A DNA stretch of 64,000 nucleotides from Rhodospirillales bacterium BBD 1991-14 (GTDB lineage Bacteria; Pseudomonadota; Alphaproteobacteria; Kiloniellales; Kiloniellaceae), in assembly GCA_001657395.1 (NCBI GenBank), contig LYSY01000001.1, forward strand, positions 496,001-560,000, in the 5' to 3' direction. Shown piece after piece: positions 9,742 to 17,162 of this stretch (positions within the stretch are counted from its first letter, which is position 1; every line of letters starts with the position of its first letter). The translations under genes and the position numbers were made by a program. The notes beneath the pieces were generated by a model. It was not told the DNA's origin and did no database searches. It worked only from the letters and a program-made list of their open reading frames with translations.

Positions 9742-10833
9742 TTGGACTTCGTGATGCGGATCGGGCGTTATACGCTGCCCAATGCAGCCATCGACATCAT
9801 CTTCGCCACCCTCGGCTTCTTTCTTGCCTTCCTCGTGGCAGGTGCCTTCGATCTGGCGGAGCTGTGGCAGGACTTCGCCGAGGAGCACGAGGCCTGGGAG
9901 GTGGACGAGATCCCCATCGCGGTCATGCTGCTGACGGTATCTTTCGGCTGGTTTGCCTGGCGGCGCTGGTACGAGTTCAAGGCGGAGGCCCGCCGCAGGA
10001 AGGAGATGAACGCCCAGCTCGCAGAGGAGCTGCGCCGGCGCAAGGAGATCGAGGAAGGTCTGGTTAAGGCCCAGAAGAGGGCCGAGGCGGCCGACCTGGC
10101 CAAGACCCAGTTTCTCGCCAACATGAGCCACGAGCTGCGCACACCGCTGAACGCCACGATCGGCTTTGCGGAGCTGATGGAGCGGGAGGTGCACGGGCCC
10201 ATCGGCGTCGACGCCTACAAGGACTACATCGCCGATATCCGCGCATCGGGCCGCCACCTGCTCGGGATCATCAACGACATCCTCGACCTGACGAAGATCG
10301 AGGCCGGCAAGCTGGATCTCCATGAGGAGGAGTTTCTGCTGGAGCCGGTCGCCGAGTCCGCGGTCCGGCTGGTGACGCCGCTCGCCCAGGATTACGACAT
10401 CACTCTTCAGGTGGAGCCGGTGCCGGGCGCGCCCGGGCTCTGCGGCGATCCGCGGCTGGTCACGCAGATGCTGACCAACCTCTTGTCCAATGCCATACGC
10501 TTCAGCCATCCCGGCGGTCAGGTCCGGCTTCGCAGTCAGATGGATATGGCCGGGCGCTGCGTGATTTCCGTAAGCGACGAGGGTATTGGAATGAACGCCG
10601 AGGAAGTCGAGCTGGCGCTGAAGCCCTTTGGTCAGGTCGACAGCGTCTTTGCCCGCAAGCGCGGTGGGACCGGTCTCGGTCTGCCTTTGGTCAAGGCCTT
10701 GGCAGACTTGCACAATGGCGAGGTGCAGGTGGAAAGCACGCCCAGCCGCGGCACCACGGTCTCGGTTATTCTTCCGGCCGAGCGCTTCCGCGCCAACGCT
10801 GCTGCAGCGGCGTCCGCCAAAGCGGCGTCCTAG
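9742..10833 (+). CDS. Membrane sensor histidine kinase
   Basis: A 363-aa hybrid-lacking sensor kinase. Two membrane helices (about residues 14-36 and 57-73) flank a short acidic loop. A coiled coil (80-118) leads into HisKA with the phosphorylated histidine H130 in NMSHELRTPL. The HATPase domain follows, with the N-box in LTNLLSNAIRFS and G-boxes DEGIGM and GGTGLGLPLVKAL. It autophosphorylates and should pass phosphate to a separate response regulator, but none is adjacent, so it is an orphan here. The TTG at 9742, behind aggggg, was chosen; GTG 9751 or ATG 9754 are alternatives. The small periplasmic loop suggests membrane or cytoplasmic sensing. Confidence 0.92.
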   Translation: MDFVMRIGRYTLPNAAIDIIFATLGFFLAFLVAGAFDLAELWQDFAEEHEAWEVDEIPIAVMLLTVSFGWFAWRRWYEFKAEARRRKEMNAQLAEELRRRKEIEEGLVKAQKRAEAADLAKTQFLANMSHELRTPLNATIGFAELMEREVHGPIGVDAYKDYIADIRASGRHLLGIINDILDLTKIEAGKLDLHEEEFLLEPVAESAVRLVTPLAQDYDITLQVEPVPGAPGLCGDPRLVTQMLTNLLSNAIRFSHPGGQVRLRSQMDMAGRCVISVSDEGIGMNAEEVELALKPFGQVDSVFARKRGGTGLGLPLVKALADLHNGEVQVESTPSRGTTVSVILPAERFRANAAAAASAKAAS

Positions 10834-10947
10834 CCTCGGCAGGCATCAAGGATCTGTTTCAGGCTTTCCGGGCTGGGATTGGGCGGGGCAGCCGCAGCCC
10901 GGTCGGTGACTGCGGCCTGTTCCCCGCGTGATACCCCACGCAGTGTC

Positions 10948-11148
10948 TTAGTGCTTGGTCATCCCCGGCCGGCTCCAAGGCGAGCGCAGCGGACGGCGCA
11001 GGCTGCGTTCGAAGGCGGCCAGTTCCGACGAGGAGTGCTGCGTGCAGGGCAGGTGACGGCGATCGCGCGGGCCGCGGATCGGCGCATGGTTCTTACGGAT
11101 GGTCTCTTCCAGGCCGGTCGAGCGCCAAAACATCATGTGGTTTGCCAT
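10948..11148 (-). CDS. Possible small basic protein
   Basis: A 66-aa frame with an ATG at 11148 and agggaag about 8 bases upstream on the minus strand. The product is Arg-rich (RGPRDRRH, ERSLRRPLRSPWSRPG). No family is recognised, and composition of this kind also arises in spurious frames of GC-rich DNA. It is the only candidate in the 500-base gap after the histidine kinase. Confidence 0.3.
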   Translation of the reverse strand: MANHMMFWRSTGLEETIRKNHAPIRGPRDRRHLPCTQHSSSELAAFERSLRRPLRSPWSRPGMTKH

Positions 11149-11339
11149 TGCTGTCTTCCCTGGTTTTTGTCTCTTGCGCCCGGGCCAAAATCACCGGCCC
11201 GAACCCTTCGCTCCACCCGTAGTCGAAGGCTATCGACGCGCGGTTCACAGCGTTGTGGGTATTGTCACAGCCAGGGGTAAATATTGGGTTGCGCCCAATG
11301 CACCAATTGCGACTGTCGGTACCGATAAAGCGCGGCTGA

Positions 11340-11615
11340 TCAGTCGTCTTTTTTGCGCTGCAGCATCATCAGGTTCGCCGCCATCGAGACCGAGCCGAAG
11401 GTGATGAACAACCCGAAGAACAGCAGTGAAAGCGCCAGAACCGGGGTATCGCTTGAGAACGTCAGACGACGAAGGCCGGCGAAGTCGCTGGCCAGAATGG
11501 CGGCGCCGAACAGCGCGCCCGCGGCAATGCCGGTCGCCAGATGCCGGGCAAGAAACCCGAGAAAGGAACGTTCCTGAGGCGTCAAAGGCGGCGTCCTCAC
11601 CAGGGCCGCAATCAC
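11340..11615 (-). CDS. Two-helix membrane protein, unknown
   Basis: A 91-aa protein from GTG 11615. After a polar start (TPPLTPQERSFLGFLARHLA) come two hydrophobic helices: ATGIAAGALFGAAILASDFA (about 27-46) and TPVLALSLLFFGLFITFGSV (about 57-76). It ends in MMLQRKKDD, so the C-terminus is probably cytoplasmic. The stop and basic tail look natural, and similar small inner-membrane proteins are common in Rhodospirillales, but I cannot assign a function. The ribosome site is unclear. Confidence 0.6.
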   Translation of the reverse strand: MIAALVRTPPLTPQERSFLGFLARHLATGIAAGALFGAAILASDFAGLRRLTFSSDTPVLALSLLFFGLFITFGSVSMAANLMMLQRKKDD

Positions 11616-11850
11616 AAGCGGCAGCCGGGTCGGAGAAGGGGCGGGAAGATGCCTGCCTTCTCCCTCCGGCCTTCAGAATCGGCCTCCCGGCGGTGATCTT
11701 CAAGAAGCTTCTTCGTGGCCCATTGTCGCATCTGCGGAGGTGAGAAAACCCACAGTAATCGGCCATCCGCACGGCAATACTAAGTCAGGAGTTTTCGCCA
11801 AATCTCAGCGGCAATTTAGTAACCGAACGTTAAAACAAGAGGTGCAGGCT

Positions 11851-12102
11851 ATGTTGATGCTAGGCATGGGAGAGGTTGGAGCGATGAAGGCTCAGCAAGG
11901 CTTCGATCCGGCTCAATGGATCGCCGACGCCTTTCGGGCGGGCATCTTCGCACGCGTGAACGCCAACGGCGACCTGGCCCTTGACGTGGTCAACGCCTGT
12001 CCGCGCCAGACCGAGGAGCTTCTCGGACGCCTGAGCGGAAACTCGGAAGCCGTCATCCTGCAAATGCCCAAGCCCGACAGCGACGTCCTCTATCTGAACT
12101 GA
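11851..12102 (+). CDS. Small hypothetical protein
   Basis: An 83-aa frame from ATG 11851, with agaggtg 8 bases upstream. An internal ATG at 11884 behind ggag is another option. The core (FDPAQWIADAFRAGIFARVN to DLALDVVNACPRQTEELLGR) looks like a small alpha/beta protein. No membrane segment or known family. The upstream 200 bases contain an AT-rich stretch around 11780-11840 that could be its promoter. Confidence 0.55.
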   Translation: MLMLGMGEVGAMKAQQGFDPAQWIADAFRAGIFARVNANGDLALDVVNACPRQTEELLGRLSGNSEAVILQMPKPDSDVLYLN

Positions 12103-12150
12103 CGTCTTTGGCCCGCCCACCGGCGGCACGCGCTCACGGGAGGCCCCCCG

Positions 12151-12597
12151 TCAGTCGACGCCGATAACGTCGATGTCGTTGTCGAGCACCAGCTGCCTCA
12201 GCGTCTTGAGACCGATCTCCAGTTCCTCGTATTCCCGCCTCAGCAGAGCCACTTCCTCGACCGCCGTCTTGCGACTTGCCTGGCTGCGCGGCAGCTCCAT
12301 CAGAGCTGCGAGGTAGCGGCCCTTGGCGTGGGCCGCCCGCCGCACCAGGGCCCTGATCTCACTCTGGCGCAGATTGACCAGAACCGACATCACTTCGCGG
12401 CGGCCCTGCTCCTGGATGCTGTCGTCGATCTGCTCAACGAATTCGCCGGCGGAGACCTTCGGCCGTTCAGGCTCGGGCACCGCCAGGGTCTCTTCGAGCA
12501 TGCGCAGGGTTTCGCGGGGCTTTCCGCTGGTGCGATGGAACCACTGCAGCGCATCGTCCGTCCGGGAATCGGCTCGGGAGAGATCGGTAAAGGTCAT
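12151..12597 (-). CDS. Helical hypothetical protein
   Basis: A 148-aa protein if it starts at ATG 12597; the frame is open to 12684, but the extra N-terminus looks unnatural. It is strongly helical and charged, with likely coiled coils at RREVMSVLVNLRQSEIRALV and VALLRREYEELEIGLKTLRQ. It ends in an acidic-hydrophobic tail (LVLDNDIDVIGVD). No known domain or membrane helix. It stands alone, convergent with the small gene at 11851. Confidence 0.55.
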   Translation of the reverse strand: MTFTDLSRADSRTDDALQWFHRTSGKPRETLRMLEETLAVPEPERPKVSAGEFVEQIDDSIQEQGRREVMSVLVNLRQSEIRALVRRAAHAKGRYLAALMELPRSQASRKTAVEEVALLRREYEELEIGLKTLRQLVLDNDIDVIGVD

Positions 12598-12941
12598 TCC
12601 AGTTTCCCAGCTCCTGCCATTGGCATCTGCAAAGCGCCCGGCGGGCAGGGACTTGCCCGCAGATGGACAGACAGAGCTTTGCAATTGACGGGCCAGTTTT
12701 ATCGCCCACGGCGGGGCGGGGCAGCCTACGGACCGGGCGGGCGGGCGCAGGGCAGGGTGGCAGGGTTTCCCCGGAATGCGGCAAGTCTTGCCGGGTGGAA
12801 TCTGCCGCTCTCAACGCCAGCGCCACAAGGCCAGCACAGGGGCGGCCCTAGCGCGTCTGCGGGCAAGGGGGCGCCCGATACGCGGGCGCATCAACCGGGA
12901 AAACGGATCAGCGTGAGAGGCGTATCAATCGGGGAAGCGTG
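12598..12941. other. GC-rich gap without a supported gene
   Basis: Open frames exist on both strands here, but all are Arg/Pro/Gly-rich and lack ribosome sites. Nothing structured beyond general GC-rich sequence was seen. Confidence 0.4.
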
Positions 12942-13250
12942 TCAGTCGGCGGCCAGCCAGCGGCCGTTCAGGGCCGGATGGTCGTCATTGGCGGGCCCGG
13001 GGATCTCCAGGCTTCCGTCGGGCCCCTCGGCCAGGCGCAGAACGCGGCTGCGGACCCGCTTCAGGCCGGCCCTGTTCTGGCGGTTCCGCCGGAACCTCCG
13101 CAGGGCGCGCCAGCACACGACCGTCGCGATGATGCCCAGCCACATGTAGGGATACCACCACGGCATCAGGACAATGAAATCCTTGAGCAGGACGTAGTAG
13201 GGGTCGGCTTCCGCGCCGGGGCCGTAGATCCATTGCAGGACGTCCAACAT
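12942..13250 (-). CDS. Single-pass membrane protein, unknown
   Basis: A 102-aa protein starting at ATG 13250, with cggagg about 10 bases upstream on the minus strand; the frame is open to 13367 but the added part is AT-rich and unnatural. One strong hydrophobic segment (FIVLMPWWYPYMWLGIIATV, about 24-46) is followed by a very basic stretch (RALRRFRRNRQNRAGLKRVR), giving N-out/C-in topology. The tail contains GPDGSLEIPGPANDDHPALN. No family is recognised. Confidence 0.5.
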   Translation of the reverse strand: MLDVLQWIYGPGAEADPYYVLLKDFIVLMPWWYPYMWLGIIATVVCWRALRRFRRNRQNRAGLKRVRSRVLRLAEGPDGSLEIPGPANDDHPALNGRWLAAD

Positions 13251-13296
13251 GACGTCATCGCCTCCGCGGTTCGTTCCAATACCTGGACTGCGGCTA

Positions 13297-13412
13297 TTAT
13301 TTGACGATCTTAAGAAAAAATCAACTAAATTTTTAGATATCGTTAACCATGTTTCTTTGAAATCCAAGTAAATTTAAAATAAATCACAGATAAATACAGG
13401 TCGAATTTTATG
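13297..13412. promoter_or_regulatory. AT-rich upstream region
   Basis: A run of about 115 bases is strikingly A/T-rich against the GC-rich surroundings, with A-tracts and T-tracts (taagaaaaaa, aaatttttag, aatttaaaataaat). A ttgacg at 13297-13302 could serve as a -35 on the plus strand, but no plus-strand gene follows. It lies upstream of the minus-strand gene at 13250 and downstream of that ending at 13524. It may be intrinsically curved DNA or a binding platform for a nucleoid protein. Confidence 0.4.
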
Positions 13413-13523
13413 TAATCGCTGCGCTGGTGGGGCTGCTTGGGGGCTGTAGGATGCCGTCAGCGGGCAGCCGGCACCCGATGTCGGCTTCGGACTGTTGGGC
13501 TCGGTGCCGCTGTTCTGCTGGGG

Positions 13524-14063
13524 CTATTCGCCCAGGCCGCAGGCCCAGCGGTTGAAGTCTTCCTTGGCCGGAACGCCTGCGGGGGCGGGCTCGATGTGAC
13601 TGAGCCCAAGCGTCATGAAGTCGCCGGAGCCGTCGATGGAGGCCACCGTGTCGACGTAGTTCAACCGCCCGCGATAATAGAGCCGGGGGGTCTGCGGAAC
13701 GACCCGGATTGGCGGCAGTTCGGAGATATGGCCGCTGGCGCGGTCGAGCACGAAAAGCTCGACGGCTTGTCCGGCCTCCCACAGCGTCGGTCCCAGAGTG
13801 ACCAGCAGCATCTCCTCGCTCTTATAGGCCCGTGACTGACCGTCCAGGATGTAGCCCCAGCCGCGCCAGCACTCGGTCGCCTGGCCGGCGGAAAGGGTTT
13901 CCGGTGCGCTCTGCGCCAGCGCCGACGGCGCGGCTGCGCCACCGGCCGCCAGCAGCGCGCCGGCCAGCGCCAGAGCCGGCGCAGACAGGGAGCTTGCAGA
14001 CAGGGAGCTTATGGAAAACGCGGAAGACAAGGCTGGTCGTTTCTCATGGTTTGGGAAAGACAC
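13524..14063 (-). CDS. Secreted hypothetical protein
   Basis: A 179-aa protein from GTG 14063, chosen because it gives a short charged n-region (NHEKRP) before the hydrophobic core of a signal peptide. A TTG at 14030 is an alternative, and the frame is open to 14147. Cleavage is likely after PSALA. The mature part has two cysteines (ATECWRGWGY near the start and RWACGLGE at the end) that could form a disulfide, and reads as a beta-rich domain (MLLVTLGPTLWEAGQAVELF). The signal peptide contains a duplicated SSLSA unit caused by a 15-bp tandem repeat. Periplasmic location is likely; function unknown. Confidence 0.65.
   Translation of the reverse strand: MSFPNHEKRPALSSAFSISSLSASSLSAPALALAGALLAAGGAAAPSALAQSAPETLSAGQATECWRGWGYILDGQSRAYKSEEMLLVTLGPTLWEAGQAVELFVLDRASGHISELPPIRVVPQTPRLYYRGRLNYVDTVASIDGSGDFMTLGLSHIEPAPAGVPAKEDFNRWACGLGE
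13981..14010. repeat. Perfect 15-bp tandem duplication in a signal-peptide region
   Basis: gcagacagggagctt occurs at 13981-13995 and 13996-14010. In the minus-strand gene this duplicates five codons of the signal peptide without shifting frame. Confidence 0.9.
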
Positions 14064-14112
14064 GTTGGGGGAATGACACGTTGCTGTCGGCGGTTCCGAG
14101 GCTTGCAGACTC

Positions 14113-14472
14113 TCAATGCCCGCCCGCCTTGCCGGCACAGTCGACACAGGTCGGCAGGGTGGGGTCCAACTCCAGCCGGCGCAGCGGAATGCGCGCCCCG
14201 CAGGTCACGCAATAGCCGTAGTCTCCCGATTCGATCCGCTTCAGGCTTGCTTCGATGCGCTGCAGTTCCGCCTTCCGGCGGCGCTCAGCCTCCAGGGACA
14301 TTGCTTGACTTTGGAGCGCATCCATTCGCGACAGCCTGCCAACCCTGGTCTGATCCAGTTCGACCGGCTTGCGGCTGTCCGCAGAACTGGCAGCCAGATC
14401 CAGCAGCTCCTGGCGGCGTAGGATCAGGCGTTCGCGAAGAGCGGCGAGGTCCACCTGGATCGGTTCCTTCAT
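14113..14472 (-). CDS. DksA/TraR-type zinc-finger protein
   Basis: A 119-aa protein in which four cysteines (C88, C91, C109, C112; CVTCG ... CVDC) form the C4 zinc finger of the DksA/TraR family. The N-terminal 80 residues are a helical coiled coil (ALRERLILRRQELLDLA ... SLEAERRRKAELQRIEASLK). Family members enter the RNA polymerase secondary channel and modulate transcription, often with ppGpp. It is shorter than DksA (about 150 aa), so it is a DksA-like paralogue. The start ATG 14472 begins the conserved region; the frame extends to 14619. It precedes the secreted-protein gene on the same strand. Confidence 0.85.
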   Translation of the reverse strand: MKEPIQVDLAALRERLILRRQELLDLAASSADSRKPVELDQTRVGRLSRMDALQSQAMSLEAERRRKAELQRIEASLKRIESGDYGYCVTCGARIPLRRLELDPTLPTCVDCAGKAGGH

Positions 14473-14714
14473 CCCGTATGATGAACCCGGCTGTTTCGCA
14501 CGGCAAGGGGCTTTGCGCGGCGGCCGCGCCGCCGTCTGGTCGTGGAATCCGGTCTTTGGGAAGAGGAAGCCTGCAGGGATGTCTGGGGGCCCCGGCCGTC
14601 TTCGGGGGTTGGTAGACATGAAGTCGTACAGGGAGGCAGGGTCCCCATCCCTGCAGGCTTACCTATGAAAGCCTAGGGGGCAGCCGAAAGCTGCGGGGTG
14701 ATCTTTTTGTGTCA

Positions 14715-14739
14715 AGCCTTAGGGTTTCCACCCTAAAGG
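14715..14739. other. Imperfect hairpin in a 280-base gap
   Basis: agccttagggt and accctaaagg pair with one bulged base around a 4-base loop. It lies downstream of the minus-strand membrane-protein gene ending at 14751. No T-run follows on that strand, so terminator function is uncertain. The rest of 14473-14750 holds no supported feature. Confidence 0.35.
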
Positions 14740-14750
14740 GTTACGACTAC

Positions 14751-14984
14751 TCACATTTCCGGCCCGCGATGGTGGTCGTCGTCGTGGCCTCTGCGGCTCG
14801 AATAGAAGACCAGGAACATGAGGCCGCCGCCGAGCAGAAGCGAGACGAGGCAGCCGAGCGTAAGGGCGATCATGCCGTGCAGGCTGATGTCGACGTCGCC
14901 CAGGCTCCACCAGACGAAAAGTCCGCCGACAACGGACACGACAAGGAGCCCGCCGAGCACGGCGATCAAGAGGGCAGTCTTCAT
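14751..14984 (-). CDS. Two-helix membrane protein, unknown
   Basis: A 77-aa protein from ATG 14984. The first helix (MKTALLIAVLGGLLVVSVVG, reading on into GLFVWW) could be a membrane anchor; the second (IALTLGCLVSLLLGGGLMFL, about 43-62) is clearly membrane-spanning. The tail RRGHDDDHHRGPEM is rich in His and Asp and could bind metal. It is divergent from the tRNA-Leu pair. Short two-helix proteins of this kind are widespread in alphaproteobacteria, with no known role. Confidence 0.65.
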   Translation of the reverse strand: MKTALLIAVLGGLLVVSVVGGLFVWWSLGDVDISLHGMIALTLGCLVSLLLGGGLMFLVFYSSRRGHDDDHHRGPEM

Positions 14985-15095
14985 AATCTGGGACGCGGTC
15001 CAGGTTTGGGAATCAGCGGATTTACCGCGCGGCGCCCGGTATGGTGGACCCGGTCCCGGAGCCCCGTCCAGCCCTTTTTTCGGCACAGATTTCCG

Positions 15096-15123
15096 TTGCC
15101 CTTTTGGCGCAGAACGCTATAAC
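15096..15123 (+). promoter_or_regulatory. Predicted promoter of the tRNA-Leu pair
   Basis: TTGCCC at 15096-15101 and TATAAC at 15118-15123 with a 16-base spacer, ending 39 bases before the first tRNA. The spacing and AT-rich -10 are suitable for a strong stable-RNA promoter. Confidence 0.55.
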
Positions 15124-15162
15124 AGCCGCTCCGAGCCGGTGGCCAGGAGCCAGCGGAGACCT

Positions 15163-15249
15163 GCGGCTGTGGCGGAATCGGTAGACGCGCAGCGTTGAGG
15201 GCGCTGTGGGGGAAACCCCGTGGAGGTTCAAGTCCTCTCAGCCGCACCA
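15163..15249 (+). tRNA. tRNA-Leu (anticodon GAG)
   Basis: An 87-base class II tRNA. The acceptor arms gcggctg/cagccgc pair fully. The anticodon arm is cagcg/cgctg with loop ttgaggg, giving GAG. A long variable arm (tgggggaaacccc) is present and CCA is encoded at 15247-15249. It reads CUC/CUU codons. Confidence 0.96.
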
Positions 15250-15299
15250 ACCCGTTTCCAGGCTCGGTTCATGCGAAGGGAGAGCCCTTCATCAGCGTC

Positions 15300-15386
15300 G
15301 CGGCTGTGGCGGAATTGGTAGACGCGCTAGCTTCAGGTGCTAGTTTCCGTACGGAAGTGGAGGTTCGAGTCCTCTCAGCCGCACCA
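15300..15386 (+). tRNA. tRNA-Leu (anticodon CAG)
   Basis: An 87-base class II tRNA, 50 bases after the first. It has the same acceptor stem, nearly identical D- and T-arms and encoded CCA (15384-15386). The anticodon arm is ctagc/gctag with loop ttcaggt, giving CAG. The variable arm is tttccgtacggaa. It reads CUG, the dominant Leu codon in this GC-rich genome. The pair is probably co-transcribed and arose by duplication. The 327 bases to the next gene show no other feature. Confidence 0.96.
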
Positions 15387-15713
15387 AGCCCCAACAGGAT
15401 GATTCTGCGAGTGCAGGCCCGGTCCCGGCGCCTGCCGTCGGTGTCGTTCCTGCGCCGGCATTAGCCCTTCCTTAGGGCATTCCCGGCAAGTTGGCCCTCA
15501 AGAGGCCCAAGAGGTCCGTGAATCCGACCGGAAACGGTCTCTCTGGTACTTCCACCGACAATGCCCATATCATGAGCCAGGTGGGGATGTGGGTCATGAG
15601 GTTGTTTGCAAGCATTCAGATGACAGGGACTCCATCTGCCGGCGCCGCCTTGCGGTGCGGCTTTGCGGTGTCCGCACAGCGCCTTGGTCCAGGCCGGTCC
15701 GGGGGCCTTTGCC

Positions 15714-17138
15714 ATGTCCGATAAGGTGCAGCACAGCCTGGGTACGCGCCTGCGCAACTACTTTCTGGCCGGGATCCTGGTGACGGCTCCGGCCGGGATC
15801 ACCTTCTGGCTGACCTGGCGCGTCATCACCTTCATCGACGACCGCATCACCCCGATGATCCCGCCGGGCTGGAACCCGGAGAGCTATCTGCCGTTCGGTA
15901 TTCCGGGCCTGGGCCTGATCGTGGCCGTTCTTTTCCTCGTCCTTGTCGGGTTCCTGGCGGCCGGATACGTCGGACGCCTGGTCATGGGGATGGGCGAACG
16001 GCTGGTCGGCCAGGTGCCGGTCGTCCGTTCGGTCTACAGCTGGACCAAACAGGTCTTCGAGACCGTCCTGTCGCAGTCTTCCTCGGCGTTCCGCGAGGTG
16101 GTTCTGATCGAGTATCCGCGCCGCGGCTGCTGGGCGGTTGGTTTCATCACCGGCGAGACCGTGGGCGAGGTGCAGAACCTGACGGCGGACACCGTCTACA
16201 ACGTCTTCGTCCCGGCGACCCCGAACCCGACGACCGGCTTTCTGCTGTTCCTGCCGCGCGAGGAGGTCTATCACCTGGACCTGACGGTGGAAGAGGGGAT
16301 CAAACTGGTCATCTCCGGCGGCATCGTTGTGCCCGATCACGATCTTGAAACCACCGAAGAAGGGCAGCCGAGCGGCGCCGAGGCCGCCAAGGCCCAGGTC
16401 GAGGCCTACGCCAAGAAAACGATCCGGAGGCGGCGCAAGGAAGCGCCCCAGAAGACCCGCGCCGGCTTTGTCACCCGGCTGCGGAACTACTTCTTTGCCG
16501 GCATTCTGGTTACCGCACCACTCGCCATCACGGTCTGGCTGGCGTCGGAGTTTGTGTCCTTCGTCGACAGCAACGTGGTCCGCTACATTCCGGCGCGCTG
16601 GAACCCGGAAACCTATCTGCCTTTCAGCCTGCCGGGCCTGGGCGTGCTGGTCGTCGTGGTCGGGCTCATTCTGGTCGGTTTCCTGACCGCCGGCTTCGTC
16701 GGCCGGTCCCTGGTGGCAAGCAGCGAGCGGCTGCTGGCGCGCATGCCGGTGATCCGCAGCCTCTACAGCGGCGTGAAGCAGATCCTGGAGACGGTCTTCA
16801 AGGAGCAGTCCCAGGCGTTCCGCGAAGTGGTGCTGCTGGAGTATCCGCGTCCCGACTGCTGGGCCCTGGGGTTCATCACCGGGCCGGCCGAGGTCGGCAT
16901 CCAGGAACTGACGCCGGACGATACGGTCAACATCTTCCTGCCGACCACGCCCAACCCCACCTCGGGCTTCCTGCTGTTTCTGCCGCGCGGGGAGGTCAGG
17001 GCCCTCAGCATGACGGTGGAGGAAGGGATCAAGATGGTGGTCTCCGGCGGGATCGTCACACCGCCGGACCGCCGCCCCGCCGTGGTCGGCGAGGGCGAGG
17101 CGGACAGCCAGCATCCGCCGATTGCCCACAGTGGCTGA
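15714..17138 (+). CDS. Tandem-duplicated DUF502 membrane protein
   Basis: A 474-aa protein made of two complete DUF502 units in one chain: about residues 10-205 and 245-450. They are joined by a polar, basic linker (AEAAKAQVEAYAKKTIRRRR). Each unit repeats the same landmarks: RLRNYF(L/F)AGILVTAP, WNPE(S/T)YLPF, SLYSGVKQ or SVYSWTKQ, AFREVVL(I/L)EYPR, TPNPT(T/S)GFLLFLPR and EEGIK. Each has two membrane helices, so the whole should cross the membrane four times. Ordinary DUF502 proteins are single units of about 200-220 aa with an unknown role at the inner membrane. ATG 15714 begins the conserved region. It is convergent with recG. Confidence 0.9.
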   Translation: MSDKVQHSLGTRLRNYFLAGILVTAPAGITFWLTWRVITFIDDRITPMIPPGWNPESYLPFGIPGLGLIVAVLFLVLVGFLAAGYVGRLVMGMGERLVGQVPVVRSVYSWTKQVFETVLSQSSSAFREVVLIEYPRRGCWAVGFITGETVGEVQNLTADTVYNVFVPATPNPTTGFLLFLPREEVYHLDLTVEEGIKLVISGGIVVPDHDLETTEEGQPSGAEAAKAQVEAYAKKTIRRRRKEAPQKTRAGFVTRLRNYFFAGILVTAPLAITVWLASEFVSFVDSNVVRYIPARWNPETYLPFSLPGLGVLVVVVGLILVGFLTAGFVGRSLVASSERLLARMPVIRSLYSGVKQILETVFKEQSQAFREVVLLEYPRPDCWALGFITGPAEVGIQELTPDDTVNIFLPTTPNPTSGFLLFLPRGEVRALSMTVEEGIKMVVSGGIVTPPDRRPAVVGEGEADSQHPPIAHSG

Positions 17139-17162
17139 TCTTTGGGGCTGAACCAGAAGCGT

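Noticed and set aside
14710-14715. Minus-strand TTGACA as a -35 for the DksA-like gene
   Set aside because: No acceptable -10 hexamer at 16-18 bases from it.
15594-17129. 511-codon antisense frame through the DUF502 gene
   Set aside because: Arg/Asp/Gln-rich repeats reflect the duplicated DUF502 sequence on the other strand, not a second gene.
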